Shown piece by piece: positions 49,400 through 58,954 of a stretch of DNA of 64,000 nt. This stretch comes from Nocardioides silvaticus. Lineage in GTDB: Bacteria > Actinomycetota > Actinomycetes > Propionibacteriales > Nocardioidaceae. The stretch lies in assembly GCF_003160695.1 (NCBI RefSeq), contig NZ_QGDD01000012.1, positions 36,804 through 100,803 on the forward strand. The letters run 5' to 3'. Each line of letters starts with the position of its first letter. Position 1 is the first letter of the stretch. Under the pieces are notes generated by a model. That model made no database searches. It saw nothing but the letters and a program-made list of their open reading frames with translations, and was not told where the DNA came from. Both the position numbers and the translations under genes were made by a program.

Positions 49400-49828
49400 T
49401 CATCCGACCGTCTTGGGGGCGACCAGCTTGGTGGCCACCCAGTCGGCGCTCACGGCGGCGGTCGTGGTGAGGGCCAGGCCGGCGATCGGAGCCGCCTCGG
49501 CGATGTCGGCAGGGTCGATCGCGTTCGGCCGACCGACCTTCGGGGTCAGCAGCCAGATCACACCGCCACCGACCAGGTCGGTGATGGAGTCGAACAGCCC
49601 GTCGACGAGGTCGCCGTCGTCGCTGCGCCACCACAGCACCACCGCCTCGACCACGTTGCCGTAGTCGCCGTCGACCATGTCGGCGTCGATGACGTCCTCG
49701 ATGGCGATGCGCAGCTGGTCGTCGGAGTCCTGGTCCCACCCGAGCTCTTGGACGACCATGCCCTTCTTGAATCCGAGCCGGTTGGCAGGTCCGCTCGAAT
49801 CGGTCCCGCCGTCCGCGGTCGCGCTCAC
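49400..49828 (-). CDS. DUF3052 family protein
   Basis: This 142-residue soluble protein begins its conserved part at RLGFKKGMVVQELGWDQDSDDQL and ends with GVIWLLTPKVGRPNAIDPADI and ADWVATKLVAPKTVG, the DUF3052 pattern found throughout actinobacteria next to aceE. The function is unknown. GTG 49828 is set by the ribosome-binding site GGAGG 8 nt upstream; the open frame extends further but without a signal. It is divergent from aceE, with 160 nt between. Confidence 0.88.
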   Translation of the reverse strand: MSATADGGTDSSGPANRLGFKKGMVVQELGWDQDSDDQLRIAIEDVIDADMVDGDYGNVVEAVVLWWRSDDGDLVDGLFDSITDLVGGGVIWLLTPKVGRPNAIDPADIAEAAPIAGLALTTTAAVSADWVATKLVAPKTVG

Positions 49829-49989
49829 GGGTTCCTCCAGTCCTGTGCGTTGGACCGGGGTCGGTCCCCCGGTGTGGGGAGTAGTCCAGCGGAGTTGGGG
49901 CGACCATGCAAGCACCGTCCACGTGCCGAAGGCCCTCGGCTACCGCCGGGTAGATTTTCCGGCAGCCTGATAGGTGTCACGATGGCTGG

Positions 49990-52782
49990 GTGACCGGCGA
50001 CGCAGACTCCAGCTCCAGCACCCCCACCCAGCCTGCTCCGGCAGTGATCCACGAGGGGTTGCCGACCCAGCTCCCGGACATCGACCCCGACGAGACGCAG
50101 GACTGGATCGACTCGTTCGACGCCCTGCTCGACGAGCGCGGACGGGAGCGCGCCCGCTACGTCATGCTCCGCCTGCTGGAGCGCGCCCGGCAGAAGCAGG
50201 TCGGCGTGCCGGCGCTGCGCAGCACCGACTACATCAACACCATCCCGCCGGAGCGCGAGCCGTGGTTCCCCGGGGACGAGGACGTGGAGCGCCGGATCCG
50301 CGCCTTCATCCGTTGGAACGCCGCCGTGATGGTCTCGAGCGCCAACCGGAAGGGTCTCGAGGTCGGCGGTCACATCGCGACCTACCAGTCCTCGGCCAGC
50401 CTCTACGAGGTCGGCTTCAACCACTTCTTCCGCGGCAAGGACCACCCGGGTGGTGGCGACCAGATCTTCATCCAGGGCCACGGCTCCCCCGGCATCTACG
50501 CCCGCGCGTTCCTCGAGGGGCGCCTCACCGAGCAGCAGCTCTCGCGGTTCCGGCAGGAGGTCCAGCACGGACCAGGAGCGGGCCTGCCGTCGTACCCCCA
50601 CCCCCGGCTGATGCCGGACTTCTGGGAGTTCCCGACGGTCTCGATGGGCCTGACGGCGATCAACTCGATCTACCAGGCGCGGTTCAACCGCTACCTGCAC
50701 AACCGCGGCATCAAGGCCACCGACGAGCAGACGGTCTGGGCGTTCCTCGGCGACGGCGAGATGGCCGAGCCCGAGTCGCTCGGAGCGGTGCGCATCGCTG
50801 CGCGGGAGGAGCTCGACAACCTGGTCTGGGTGATCAACTGCAACCTGCAGCAGCTCGACGGCCCGGTGACCGGCAACGGCAAGATCATCCAGGAGCTCGA
50901 GGCCAACTTCCGGGGCGCCGGCTGGAACGTCATCAAGGTGATCTGGGGTCGCGAGTGGGACGAGCTGCTCGCCCGCGACGTCGACGGCGTGCTCGTCAAC
51001 CAGATGAACAAGACGCCCGACGGCCAGTTCCAGACCTTCTCGGTCGAGGACGGCGCCTACAACCGCGAGCACTTCTTCGGGCCCGACCCGCGGCTGCGCA
51101 AGATGGTCGAGCACATGACCGACCGGCAGATCGAGAAGCTGCCGCGCGGCGGCCACGACTACCGCAAGGTCTACGCGGCGTTCGACGCGGCGGCCAAGCA
51201 CACCGGGCAGCCGACCGTGATCCTGGCGCACACCATCAAGGGCTGGACGATCGACGCCCTCGAGGGCAAGAACGCCACGCACCAGATGAAGAAGCTGACG
51301 ATGGCGGACCTCAAGAAGTTCCGCGACCGGCTGTACCTGCCGATCTCCGACCGCGACCTCGAGACGACGTACGAGGAGACCGGCGCGGCGCCGTTCTTCC
51401 ACCCCGGCATGGAGTCCCCGGAGATCGAGTACATGCTCGAGCGCCGGCGCTCGCTCGGTGGCTCGCTCCCCCGCCGCGTCGTCCGCGCGAACCGGCTGAC
51501 GCTCCCGGGCGACGCGGTCTACCAAGAGCTCAAGCAGGGGGGCGGCAAGCACAAGGTCGCCACCACCATGGCCGTGGTCCGGCTCCTCAAGGACTGGATG
51601 AAGGACCCGGGCATCGGCGACCGGTTGGTGCCGATCGCACCCGACGAGTACCGCACGTTCGGCATGGACTCGATGTTCCCCTCGGCGAAGGTCTACGACC
51701 CGGCCGGGCAGACCTACGAGTCCGTCGACCGCAAGCAGCTGCTCACCTACAAGATGTCGCCGCAGGGCCAGATGCTGCACGAGGGCATCTCCGAGGCCGG
51801 CGCGCTGGCGTCGGCGACTGCCGCCGGGTCGGCGTACACGACCCACGGCGAGCACATGATCCCGTTCTACATCTTCTACTCGATGTTCGGCTTCCAGCGG
51901 ACCGGGGACTCGATCTGGGCGATGGCCGACCAGCTGGCGCGCGGCTTCCTGATCGGTGCGACCGCCGGACGGACCACGCTGACCGGCGAGGGCCTCCAGC
52001 ACGCCGACGGACACTCGCCGCTGCTCGCGGCGACCAATCCCGCGGTCGTGCACTACGACCCGGCGTTCGCCTACGAGGTCGGGCACATCATGCGCAGCGG
52101 CCTGGAGCGGATGTACGGCGACGGCGGGCCCGAGGGCCAGGGCGAGAACGTGATCTTCTACCTGACCGTCTACAACGAGCCGGTCGACCAGCCGGCCGAG
52201 CCCGAGGGCGTGGACGTCGACGGGATCCTGCGCGGCATGCACCAGGTCGCCACCGGTGAGGGCGACGGTCCGCGGGTGCGGCTGCTGGCCTCGGGCGTGG
52301 GCCTGCCCTGGATCCAGGACGCCGCCCGGCTGCTGCGCGACGACTGGGGCGTCGTGGCGGACCTGTGGTCGGTCACCTCGTGGAACGAGCTCGCGCGCGA
52401 CGCCGTGGCGGCCGAGGAGTGGAGCCTTCTCCACCCGACGGAGACCCCGCGCACGCCGTACGTCACCGAACGGCTGACCGGCTCCGAGGGCCCGGTGGTG
52501 GCGGTGTCGGACTACATGCGTGCCGTGCCGCTGCAGATCGCGCGCTGGGTGCCGGAGGACTACCGGGTGCTGGGCGCCGACGGGTTCGGCTTCGCCGACA
52601 CCCGCCCCGCTGCGCGCCGGTTCTTCCGCATCGACGCGCAGTCGGTGGTCGTCCAGGCGCTGCAGGCGCTCGCGGACGCCGGCGAGATCGACCCGACCCT
52701 GGTGGAGAAGGCGTTCACGCAGTACCGCATCGACGACCCGACGGCAGTGGCCGGCGTGCTGCAGGAGGGCGGCGACGCCTGA
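49990..52782 (+). CDS. aceE: pyruvate dehydrogenase E1 component, homodimeric type
   Basis: This enzyme decarboxylates pyruvate with thiamine diphosphate and passes the acetyl group to E2 lipoate. It has 930 residues, normal for the AceE type. Landmarks are YINTIPPEREPWFPGDEDVERRI near the start, the ThDP motif FLGDGEMAEPESLGA to VIWGREWDELL, DEYRTFGMDSMFPS and ATAAGSAYTTHGEHMIPFYIFYS. The C-terminal domain contains LASGVGLPWIQDAARLLRDDWGV. The start is GTG 49990; there is no ATG nearby in frame. E2 and E3 genes are not in the window. Confidence 0.96.
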   Translation: MTGDADSSSSTPTQPAPAVIHEGLPTQLPDIDPDETQDWIDSFDALLDERGRERARYVMLRLLERARQKQVGVPALRSTDYINTIPPEREPWFPGDEDVERRIRAFIRWNAAVMVSSANRKGLEVGGHIATYQSSASLYEVGFNHFFRGKDHPGGGDQIFIQGHGSPGIYARAFLEGRLTEQQLSRFRQEVQHGPGAGLPSYPHPRLMPDFWEFPTVSMGLTAINSIYQARFNRYLHNRGIKATDEQTVWAFLGDGEMAEPESLGAVRIAAREELDNLVWVINCNLQQLDGPVTGNGKIIQELEANFRGAGWNVIKVIWGREWDELLARDVDGVLVNQMNKTPDGQFQTFSVEDGAYNREHFFGPDPRLRKMVEHMTDRQIEKLPRGGHDYRKVYAAFDAAAKHTGQPTVILAHTIKGWTIDALEGKNATHQMKKLTMADLKKFRDRLYLPISDRDLETTYEETGAAPFFHPGMESPEIEYMLERRRSLGGSLPRRVVRANRLTLPGDAVYQELKQGGGKHKVATTMAVVRLLKDWMKDPGIGDRLVPIAPDEYRTFGMDSMFPSAKVYDPAGQTYESVDRKQLLTYKMSPQGQMLHEGISEAGALASATAAGSAYTTHGEHMIPFYIFYSMFGFQRTGDSIWAMADQLARGFLIGATAGRTTLTGEGLQHADGHSPLLAATNPAVVHYDPAFAYEVGHIMRSGLERMYGDGGPEGQGENVIFYLTVYNEPVDQPAEPEGVDVDGILRGMHQVATGEGDGPRVRLLASGVGLPWIQDAARLLRDDWGVVADLWSVTSWNELARDAVAAEEWSLLHPTETPRTPYVTERLTGSEGPVVAVSDYMRAVPLQIARWVPEDYRVLGADGFGFADTRPAARRFFRIDAQSVVVQALQALADAGEIDPTLVEKAFTQYRIDDPTAVAGVLQEGGDA

Positions 52783-52786
52783 GGCT

Positions 52787-53746
52787 TCAGGCGGTCTCGA
52801 CGCTGACCAGCGGGGCCTTCGCCGTCGAGCCGTTGCGCAGGAGCCGTCGGAACCGCGATCGGCTGTAGACCGAGGGCGCCGTGGTGCTGACGAACTCGTC
52901 GAGCAGCCGGGCGAGCTCCTCGGGGTGGTCGCGGTGCGGGAAGTGGCCGCTGTCCTCGAGCACGGTCACCGTCGCACCCGGAGCGAGTGCCGCCGCGTTG
53001 CTCGCGTGCCGGACCGGGAGGACGCGGTCGTCCCGACCCCACACGACGGCCATCGGCATCGTCTCGGTGAGGTAGGCACGGTCGGCCATCGTGACGATCT
53101 GGCCGCGCCAGTCGATGACCGCGCGCACCAGGTGGCGGATCGCGAACCGGGTACGGCGGTCTGCCCACGACTCGACGATGCAGGCGACCTCCTCGAGGTC
53201 GCGGGTGTAGCGGCGCAGCGGTCCGCCGTGCGACGCCAACGTGCGGAGCGCCCGCGCCTCCAGGTGTCGGACACCGGGCAGCGTCAGCACCGACATCGTC
53301 TGCTCCCAGCCGGGCGCCTGGATCAGCTTGATCAGCGGAGTGACCTCGCGGCCGAGACCACCACTGGACACCAGCATCAGCCGCTGGGTCCGCTCGGGGA
53401 ACTGGTAGGCGAACTGGAGCGCCACTCCGCCGCCGAAGCTGTGACCGACCACCGTCACCTTGTCGATGCCGAGGACCGTCAGCAGGTCGCGCATCCCGTT
53501 GGCGTAGCCGCCGAGCGTGTAGTCGGCACGCGGCTTGTCGGACAGGCCGTGGCCGAGCAGGTCCGGCGCGATGACCGTGTACTTCTCCGCGAGCAGCGGG
53601 ATCACCCGGTCCCACGTGGTCCGGTCGCAGGCGAGGCCGTGCAGGAGCAGCACCGCAGGTCCCGAACCGGTCTTGATGAACGCCCGGCGCTTGCCGTGAA
53701 TGGTGACGTACTCGACGTCGAACGGCGGTGGAGCTGCGTTCGGCAC
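52787..53746 (-). CDS. alpha/beta hydrolase
   Basis: This is a 319-residue hydrolase of the haloalkane dehalogenase/epoxide-hydrolase-like group. It has the oxyanion HGLACDRTTWD (about 36-46), nucleophile VVGHSFGGGVA (Ser about 102), a lid region, and acid and His residues in VVWGRDDRVLP and DSGHFPHRDHPEEL. GTG 53746 is chosen from GGGAGGA 9 nt upstream; TTG 53788 has no such support. The substrate is unknown. It converges on aceE and is divergent from fasR. Confidence 0.87.
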   Translation of the reverse strand: MPNAAPPPFDVEYVTIHGKRRAFIKTGSGPAVLLLHGLACDRTTWDRVIPLLAEKYTVIAPDLLGHGLSDKPRADYTLGGYANGMRDLLTVLGIDKVTVVGHSFGGGVALQFAYQFPERTQRLMLVSSGGLGREVTPLIKLIQAPGWEQTMSVLTLPGVRHLEARALRTLASHGGPLRRYTRDLEEVACIVESWADRRTRFAIRHLVRAVIDWRGQIVTMADRAYLTETMPMAVVWGRDDRVLPVRHASNAAALAPGATVTVLEDSGHFPHRDHPEELARLLDEFVSTTAPSVYSRSRFRRLLRNGSTAKAPLVSVETA

Positions 53747-53850
53747 GGGGCGTCCTCCCTGCTGGACCAGGCTGGACCAGCGATTCAACCACGCCGGTCG
53801 GGCCCGCCGACCGCCCCCTCGTGTAAATCCCTGGTGACGCGCCCGCGCCG

Positions 53851-53856
53851 TAGGCT
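53851..53856 (+). promoter_or_regulatory. -10 hexamer of leaderless promoter for fasR
   Basis: TAGGCT is 6 nt before GTG 53863. Confidence 0.55.
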
Positions 53857-53862
53857 GACGCC

Positions 53863-55032
53863 GTGGTGACCCGACCCTCCAACCCGCGGGCGCAGGCGGT
53901 GCGCCGGCTCCGCGGCGCGTCCGGTCGGCTCAGCACCGCGGCCGCGCAGCGGATGGAGACCGACCTCCCCTGGTTCGCAGAGCTCAGCGCCGAGGAGCGG
54001 TCGTGGATCGGGCTCATCGTCCAGGCCGGCATCAAGGACTTCATCGACTGGTACAAGCGCGACAACGCCTCGTTGTCCTTCAGCCAGGTGCGCGAGCCGA
54101 CGCTCTTCGGCGCCGCCCCGCGGTCCCTGGCAGGCACGATCACGCTGCACCAGACCGTCGACCTGATCCGGCTGAGCATCGAGGTCGTGGAGCAGAACCT
54201 CGACACGATCGTGGACCCCGAGGACCTCGACGACGTGCACGACGCCGTGCTCCGCTACGCACGCGAGGCCGCGTTCGCGACGGCCGAGGTCTATGCCCGG
54301 GCCGCGGAGGTGCGCGGCGCCTGGGACGCCCGGTTAGAGGCGCTGGTCGTCGACGCCGTGCTGCGGGACGAGACCGACGACGACGTGCTCTCACGGGCGA
54401 GCGCGGTCGGCTGGGGTGCCCGGGGTGATGTCGCCGTGGTGCTCGGCGCGGTGCCGGCCGGCCAGACGGAGGGCGGGGTCGTGGACGCCGTGCGCGACGC
54501 GGCGCGGGGCGCGGGCATGGACGCCCTCGGCGCGGTACAGGGCCACCGGCTGGTCGTGATCCTCGGTGGTGTCACCGACCGGGAGAAGGCGGCCGGCGCG
54601 ATCGTCGACCTGTTCGGCGACGGACCGGTCGTGGTGGGCCCGGTAGCGGCCGACCTCGGCCACGCCTACCTCTCCGCTCAAGCGGCGGCCGCGGCTCTCC
54701 GCGCCGCCGGCGGCTGGCCGGAAGCACCAAGACCGGTGCTCAGCGACGACCTGCTCCCCGAGCGGATCCTGGCCGGGGACGAGTGGGCGAGCATCGAGGC
54801 CGTCGAGCAGGTCTACGAGCCGCTCGCGCAGGCGCGCGGGACGCTGGTGGAGACGCTGTCGGCGTACTTCGCCCACGGGGCGGCGATCGAGCCGACCGCA
54901 CGGGCCCTCTTCGTGCACCCCAACACGGTGCGCTACCGACTGGGCCAGATCGCCGACCTGACCGGCCTGACCCCCTCCCGGCCGCGCGACGCGCTCACGC
55001 TGCAGCTGGCGCTGATCCTCGGTCGTTTGTAG
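53863..55032 (+). CDS. fasR: PucR-family regulator of fatty-acid synthesis (FasR type)
   Basis: This is a 389-residue regulator. A central GGDEF-like sensor region precedes the C-terminal PucR-type helix-turn-helix, ending VETLSAYFAHGAAIEPTARALFVHPNTVRYRLGQIADLTG (about 335-375). The position directly before fabD-fabH-acpP-fabF matches Streptomyces FasR, which activates that operon. GTG 53863 is leaderless (TAGGCT 6 nt upstream). The 78-nt gap to fabD is where its operator is likely. Confidence 0.9.
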   Translation: MVTRPSNPRAQAVRRLRGASGRLSTAAAQRMETDLPWFAELSAEERSWIGLIVQAGIKDFIDWYKRDNASLSFSQVREPTLFGAAPRSLAGTITLHQTVDLIRLSIEVVEQNLDTIVDPEDLDDVHDAVLRYAREAAFATAEVYARAAEVRGAWDARLEALVVDAVLRDETDDDVLSRASAVGWGARGDVAVVLGAVPAGQTEGGVVDAVRDAARGAGMDALGAVQGHRLVVILGGVTDREKAAGAIVDLFGDGPVVVGPVAADLGHAYLSAQAAAAALRAAGGWPEAPRPVLSDDLLPERILAGDEWASIEAVEQVYEPLAQARGTLVETLSAYFAHGAAIEPTARALFVHPNTVRYRLGQIADLTGLTPSRPRDALTLQLALILGRL

Positions 55033-55110
55033 GGATCTCACAAAGCGCTCCGGGCGAGTTCGTGAGTGCCGGAGGCGCGGTCCGGGGCGCCGGCGAGGCA
55101 GATTAGGGGT

Positions 55111-56310
55111 GTGCTCGTCATCGTGGCTCCCGGGCAGGGGGCACAGACCCCCGGCTTCCTCCGTCCGTGGCTGGAGGACCCCCAATTCGCCGCGCGGTTC
55201 GACTGGTTGTCGAAGGTCGCCGGCATCGACCTCGCCCACTACGGGACCGAGGCCGGCGAGGAGGACATCAAGGACACCCGGATCGCCCAGCCGCTGCTGG
55301 TCGCCTCCACCCTGGTCACCGCGCTGGAGCTGTTCCCGCACCCCGCCGACGCCTACACCCGGCTCGGCGCCGTCGCCGGCCACAGCGTCGGTGAGATCGC
55401 AGCTGCGACCGGCGCCCGCGTGATCAGCGCCGAGCAGGCGATGGTCCTCGTCCGCGAGCGCGGCCTGGCCATGGCCGAGGCTGCCGCGGTCACCCCGACC
55501 GGCATGACTGCGGTGCTCGGCGGCGACCGCGAGGAGGTGCTCGCCACGCTCGAGCGCCACGGCCTGGTCGCCGCCAACGACAACGGGCCCGGCCAGATCG
55601 TCGCCGCAGGCACGCTCGAGCAGCTCGAGGCGTTCGCCGCCGACCCGCCGGCCAAGGCCAAGCTCCGTCCGCTCCCGGTCGCCGGCGCGTTCCACTCCGA
55701 GCACATGGCCCCGGCCGTCGACCACGTCGCCGGGCTGGCCCGCTCCGTCTCGGTGCACGATCCCCGCACCCGGTTCATCTCCAATCGCGACGGCAGCGTC
55801 GTGCACGACGGAGCCGAGGTCCTGAGCCGGATCGTCGGCCAGATCGCCCGCCCGGTCCGGTGGGACCTGTGCCTGGAGTCGATGGCCGACCTCGGCGTCA
55901 CCGGGATCCTGGAGATGCCTCCGGCGGGTACGCTGACCGGCATCGCCAAGCGCTACTTCCGCACCCTCGGCATGGACGTCGAGACGTTCGCGCTCGACTC
56001 CCCCGACCAGCTCGACGCGGCCCGCGAGTTCTGCGACAAGCACGGCGAGTCCTCGCCGATCGAGACCGCTCCGACCTGGCGGATGGTCGTCTCGCCCGTC
56101 AAGGGCGTCTTCCACCGCGACGAGCAGGCCGCCGACGCAGACCTCCTGGCCCCGGGCGTGACGATCGGTGACGTCGCCAGCCTGCGTGATCGGATCGCGG
56201 TCACCTCCGCGCACGGGGGTCAGGTCGTGGAGTGGCTGGTCGAGGACGGCGACCTGGTGGCGCCGGGGCAGCCGCTGCTCCGGCTCCACCCCGAAGGCGC
56301 GTCGGCGTGA
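55111..56310 (+). CDS. fabD: malonyl-CoA:ACP transacylase with BCCP-like C-terminal domain
   Basis: This enzyme loads malonate onto ACP. The transacylase domain (about 1-310) starts IVAPGQGAQTPGF and has GHSVGE (Ser92), the Arg in VRERG and the His in GAFHSEHM. The usual length is about 310; this one has 399 residues. The last 76 (about 324-399) read SPVKGVFHRDEQ, then GVTIGDVASLRDRIAV, then GGQVVEWLVEDGDLVAPGQPL, in the order of a biotinyl/lipoyl carrier domain, but the biotin-attachment Met-Lys-Met segment is LRDRI with no Lys. GTG 55111 precedes VIVAPG. It overlaps fabH (GTGA). Confidence 0.93.
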   Translation: MLVIVAPGQGAQTPGFLRPWLEDPQFAARFDWLSKVAGIDLAHYGTEAGEEDIKDTRIAQPLLVASTLVTALELFPHPADAYTRLGAVAGHSVGEIAAATGARVISAEQAMVLVRERGLAMAEAAAVTPTGMTAVLGGDREEVLATLERHGLVAANDNGPGQIVAAGTLEQLEAFAADPPAKAKLRPLPVAGAFHSEHMAPAVDHVAGLARSVSVHDPRTRFISNRDGSVVHDGAEVLSRIVGQIARPVRWDLCLESMADLGVTGILEMPPAGTLTGIAKRYFRTLGMDVETFALDSPDQLDAAREFCDKHGESSPIETAPTWRMVVSPVKGVFHRDEQAADADLLAPGVTIGDVASLRDRIAVTSAHGGQVVEWLVEDGDLVAPGQPLLRLHPEGASA

Positions 56311-57320
56311 GTCCCGCAGCCCGACCGCTGCTGATCGAGCAGGGCGCGTCGTACGCCGGGATCCTGGGGATCGGCGCCTACCGACCCGCCCGGGTCGTGC
56401 CCAACTCCGAGATCGTCGATGCGATCGACTCCAGCGACGAGTGGATCCAGCAACGGTCCGGCATCAAGACCCGGCACATCGCCGACGACTCCGAGACCGT
56501 TGTCTCGATGTCGGTGGCCGCCGCCCGCGACGCGCTCGCGGCCGCCCGTGTCGACGCACGCCAGGTCGACTGCGTGGTCGTCGCGACCGTCAGCCACCTG
56601 CTCCAGACCCCGTCGGCCGCCACCGCGATCGCCCACGAGCTCGGCACCGACCAGGCCGCGGCGTTCGACATCTCCGCCGCCTGCGCCGGCTTCTGCCACG
56701 GCATCGCCCTCGCCTCCGACCTGGTGCGCGGCGGGAGCGCCCGCCACGTCGTCGTCATCGGTGTCGAGCGGCTCTCCGACATCACCAGCCCGACCGACCG
56801 CGGGACCGCCTTCATCTTCGCCGACGGCGCGGGCGCCGCGGTCGTGGGGCCGTCCGACACCCCGGCGATCGGCCCCGTCGTCTGGGGCTCCGACGGCGAG
56901 CAGTACGACCTGATCCGCCAGCGCGAGGACTGGCGCGACGCGATCGCCGCCGAGGCTCCCGAGATCCCGCACCTGGTCATGCGGGGCAACGAGGTCTTCC
57001 GCTGGGCCGCGTTCTCGATGGCCAAGGTCGCCCAGCAGGCCCTGGACCGCGCCGGCCTCACGGTCGACGACCTCGACTGCTTCGTGCCCCACCAGGCGAA
57101 CAACCGCATCACCGACGCCATGGCCCGGGCGATGAAGCTCCCGAGCACCGTGCGGATCGCCCGCGACATCATCGACGCCGGCAACACCTCCGCCGCCTCG
57201 GTCCCGCTCGCCCTCGAGCGGATGATCCGCGACGGCGACGCGAAGTCGGGCGACGTCGCCCTGCTGATCGCGTTCGGTGCCGGCCTGGCCTACGCGGCCC
57301 AGGTCGTCACCATCCCGTGA
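56307..57320 (+). CDS. fabH: 3-oxoacyl-ACP synthase III
   Basis: This enzyme starts fatty-acid synthesis by condensing a short acyl-CoA with malonyl-ACP. It has 337 residues. The catalytic triad is Cys126 (SAACAGF), His in CFVPHQANNRI (about 257) and Asn in DAGNTSAAS (about 288). SGIKTRHIADD near residue 51 is typical. GTG 56307 overlaps the fabD stop. Choice of branched or straight primer cannot be read from sequence. Confidence 0.95.
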   Translation: MSPAARPLLIEQGASYAGILGIGAYRPARVVPNSEIVDAIDSSDEWIQQRSGIKTRHIADDSETVVSMSVAAARDALAAARVDARQVDCVVVATVSHLLQTPSAATAIAHELGTDQAAAFDISAACAGFCHGIALASDLVRGGSARHVVVIGVERLSDITSPTDRGTAFIFADGAGAAVVGPSDTPAIGPVVWGSDGEQYDLIRQREDWRDAIAAEAPEIPHLVMRGNEVFRWAAFSMAKVAQQALDRAGLTVDDLDCFVPHQANNRITDAMARAMKLPSTVRIARDIIDAGNTSAASVPLALERMIRDGDAKSGDVALLIAFGAGLAYAAQVVTIP

Positions 57321-57370
57321 GCCCCCCCGATCCCCATCCCCCACCACCCCGTAATGAAGCAGGAGAGCAG

Positions 57371-57616
57371 ATGAGCACCGAAGAGATCCGCGCCGCCCTC
57401 GCCGACATCGTCAACGAGGTCGCCGGCGTCGACGCCGACGACGTCCAGCTCGACAAGTCCTTCGTGGACGACCTCGACGTGGACTCCCTCTCGATGGTCG
57501 AGGTCGTCGTCGAGGCCGAGGAGAAGTTCGGCGTCACGATCCCGGACGACGAGGTCAAGAACCTCAAGACCGTCGGCGACGCCGTCGCCTACATCGAGCG
57601 CGCCCAGGCGGCGTGA
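57371..57616 (+). CDS. acpP: acyl carrier protein
   Basis: This is the 81-residue carrier of growing acyl chains. The phosphopantetheine site is Ser39 in DLDVDSLSMVEVV, followed by the acidic helix FGVTIPDDEVKNLKTVGDAVAYI. AGGAGAG precedes ATG 57371. The 50-nt gap after fabH is the largest within the operon and may allow higher translation of ACP. It overlaps fabF by four bases. Confidence 0.97.
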   Translation: MSTEEIRAALADIVNEVAGVDADDVQLDKSFVDDLDVDSLSMVEVVVEAEEKFGVTIPDDEVKNLKTVGDAVAYIERAQAA

Positions 57617-58941
57617 ACCACACCCAGATCGGACAACGAGCTGCGATGACCGGACAGACGAACAGGACGCGCGTCGTCGTCACCGGGATCGGTACGACGA
57701 ACCCGGTCGGCGGGAACGCAACCGACACCTGGGACGGCATGGTCGCCGGACGCTCCGGCGTTCGACGCCTGGCCGACTCGCCGGGATTCGCGCCCTGGGT
57801 CGAGTCCGGCCTGGCCGCCGAGCTGCCGGTCGGCATCGCCGGCACGGCCGCGGTCGAGCCGAGCGACGTGCTGGAACGCGTGCGCGCGCGGCGGCTGGAC
57901 CGGTCCTCGCAGTTCGCCCTGATCGCGGCGACCGAGGCCTGGAAGGACTCCGGGCTCGACGCCGCGCAGGCGGCCGACGAGCTGGACGGCGACCGGATCG
58001 GCGTCGCGATGGCGTCCGGGATCGGCGGCGTGCACACGCTGTTGAGCAACTACGACGCGATGCTCGAGAAGGGCCCGCGCCGGGTCTCGCCGCTCTCCGT
58101 GCCGATGCTGATGGCCAACGCCCCCGCGGCGACCATCAGCCTCGAGATCGGCGCGCGAGCCGCGGTCAACACCCCGGTCTCGGCGTGCGCGTCGGGCAAC
58201 GAGGCGATCGCCCTGGCCGCCGACCAGATCCGGCTCGGCCGGGCCGACATCGTCGTGGCCGGCGGCACCGAGGCAGCCATCCACCCGCTGCCGATCGCCG
58301 CGTTCGCCAACATGATGGCGCTCTCCAAGAACCCGGGCGACCCGGCCACCGTGTCCCGCCCCTGGGACACCGGTCGTGACGGCTTCGTGCTCGGCGAGGG
58401 CGCCGGCGCGCTCGTGCTGGAGTCCGAGGAGCACGCCAAGGCCCGCGGCGCCCGGATCTACGCCGAGGTGCTCGGCGCCGGCATTACCGCCGACTCCCAC
58501 GACATCGCCCAGCCCGACCCCGAGGGTCGCGGCGGAAGCCGGGCGATCCTGCGGGCGCTCGCTGACGGCGACATCGACCCGGCTGACGTCGCCCACGTCA
58601 ACGCCCACGCAACGTCCACCCCGCAGGGCGACGTCGCCGAGGCGCTGATGCTGCACGCCACCCTCGGCGGGCACGCGACCGATGTGATCGTGAGCGGCAC
58701 CAAGTCGATGACCGGGCACCTGCTCGGCGGCGCCGGAGCCCTCGAGGCGGTCGCGACCATCCTGGCGCTGCACCACCGGCTCGCGCCGCCGACGATCAAC
58801 CTCGACGACCTCGACCCTGCCGTCGAGCTCGACATCGCGACGAAGCCGCGGGACCTCCCGCTGGGCGACATCGTCGCGCTCAACAACTCCTTCGGCTTCG
58901 GCGGCGCCAACGTGGCCGTGGCCTTCGGCTCAGTCGGTTAG
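57613..58941 (+). CDS. fabF: 3-oxoacyl-ACP synthase II
   Basis: This is the elongating condensing enzyme. The triad is Cys in TPVSACASGNEA (about 192), His in NAHATSTPQGD (about 333) and His in TKSMTGHLLGGAGALEA (about 369). The glycine-rich NNSFGFGGANVAVAF ends the protein. GTG 57613 overlaps the acpP stop (442 residues); ATG 57646 is an alternative that removes 11 non-conserved residues. No fabG, fabA/Z or fabI is in the window. Confidence 0.95.
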   Translation: MNHTQIGQRAAMTGQTNRTRVVVTGIGTTNPVGGNATDTWDGMVAGRSGVRRLADSPGFAPWVESGLAAELPVGIAGTAAVEPSDVLERVRARRLDRSSQFALIAATEAWKDSGLDAAQAADELDGDRIGVAMASGIGGVHTLLSNYDAMLEKGPRRVSPLSVPMLMANAPAATISLEIGARAAVNTPVSACASGNEAIALAADQIRLGRADIVVAGGTEAAIHPLPIAAFANMMALSKNPGDPATVSRPWDTGRDGFVLGEGAGALVLESEEHAKARGARIYAEVLGAGITADSHDIAQPDPEGRGGSRAILRALADGDIDPADVAHVNAHATSTPQGDVAEALMLHATLGGHATDVIVSGTKSMTGHLLGGAGALEAVATILALHHRLAPPTINLDDLDPAVELDIATKPRDLPLGDIVALNNSFGFGGANVAVAFGSVG

Positions 58942-58954
58942 GACACCAGCTTCG

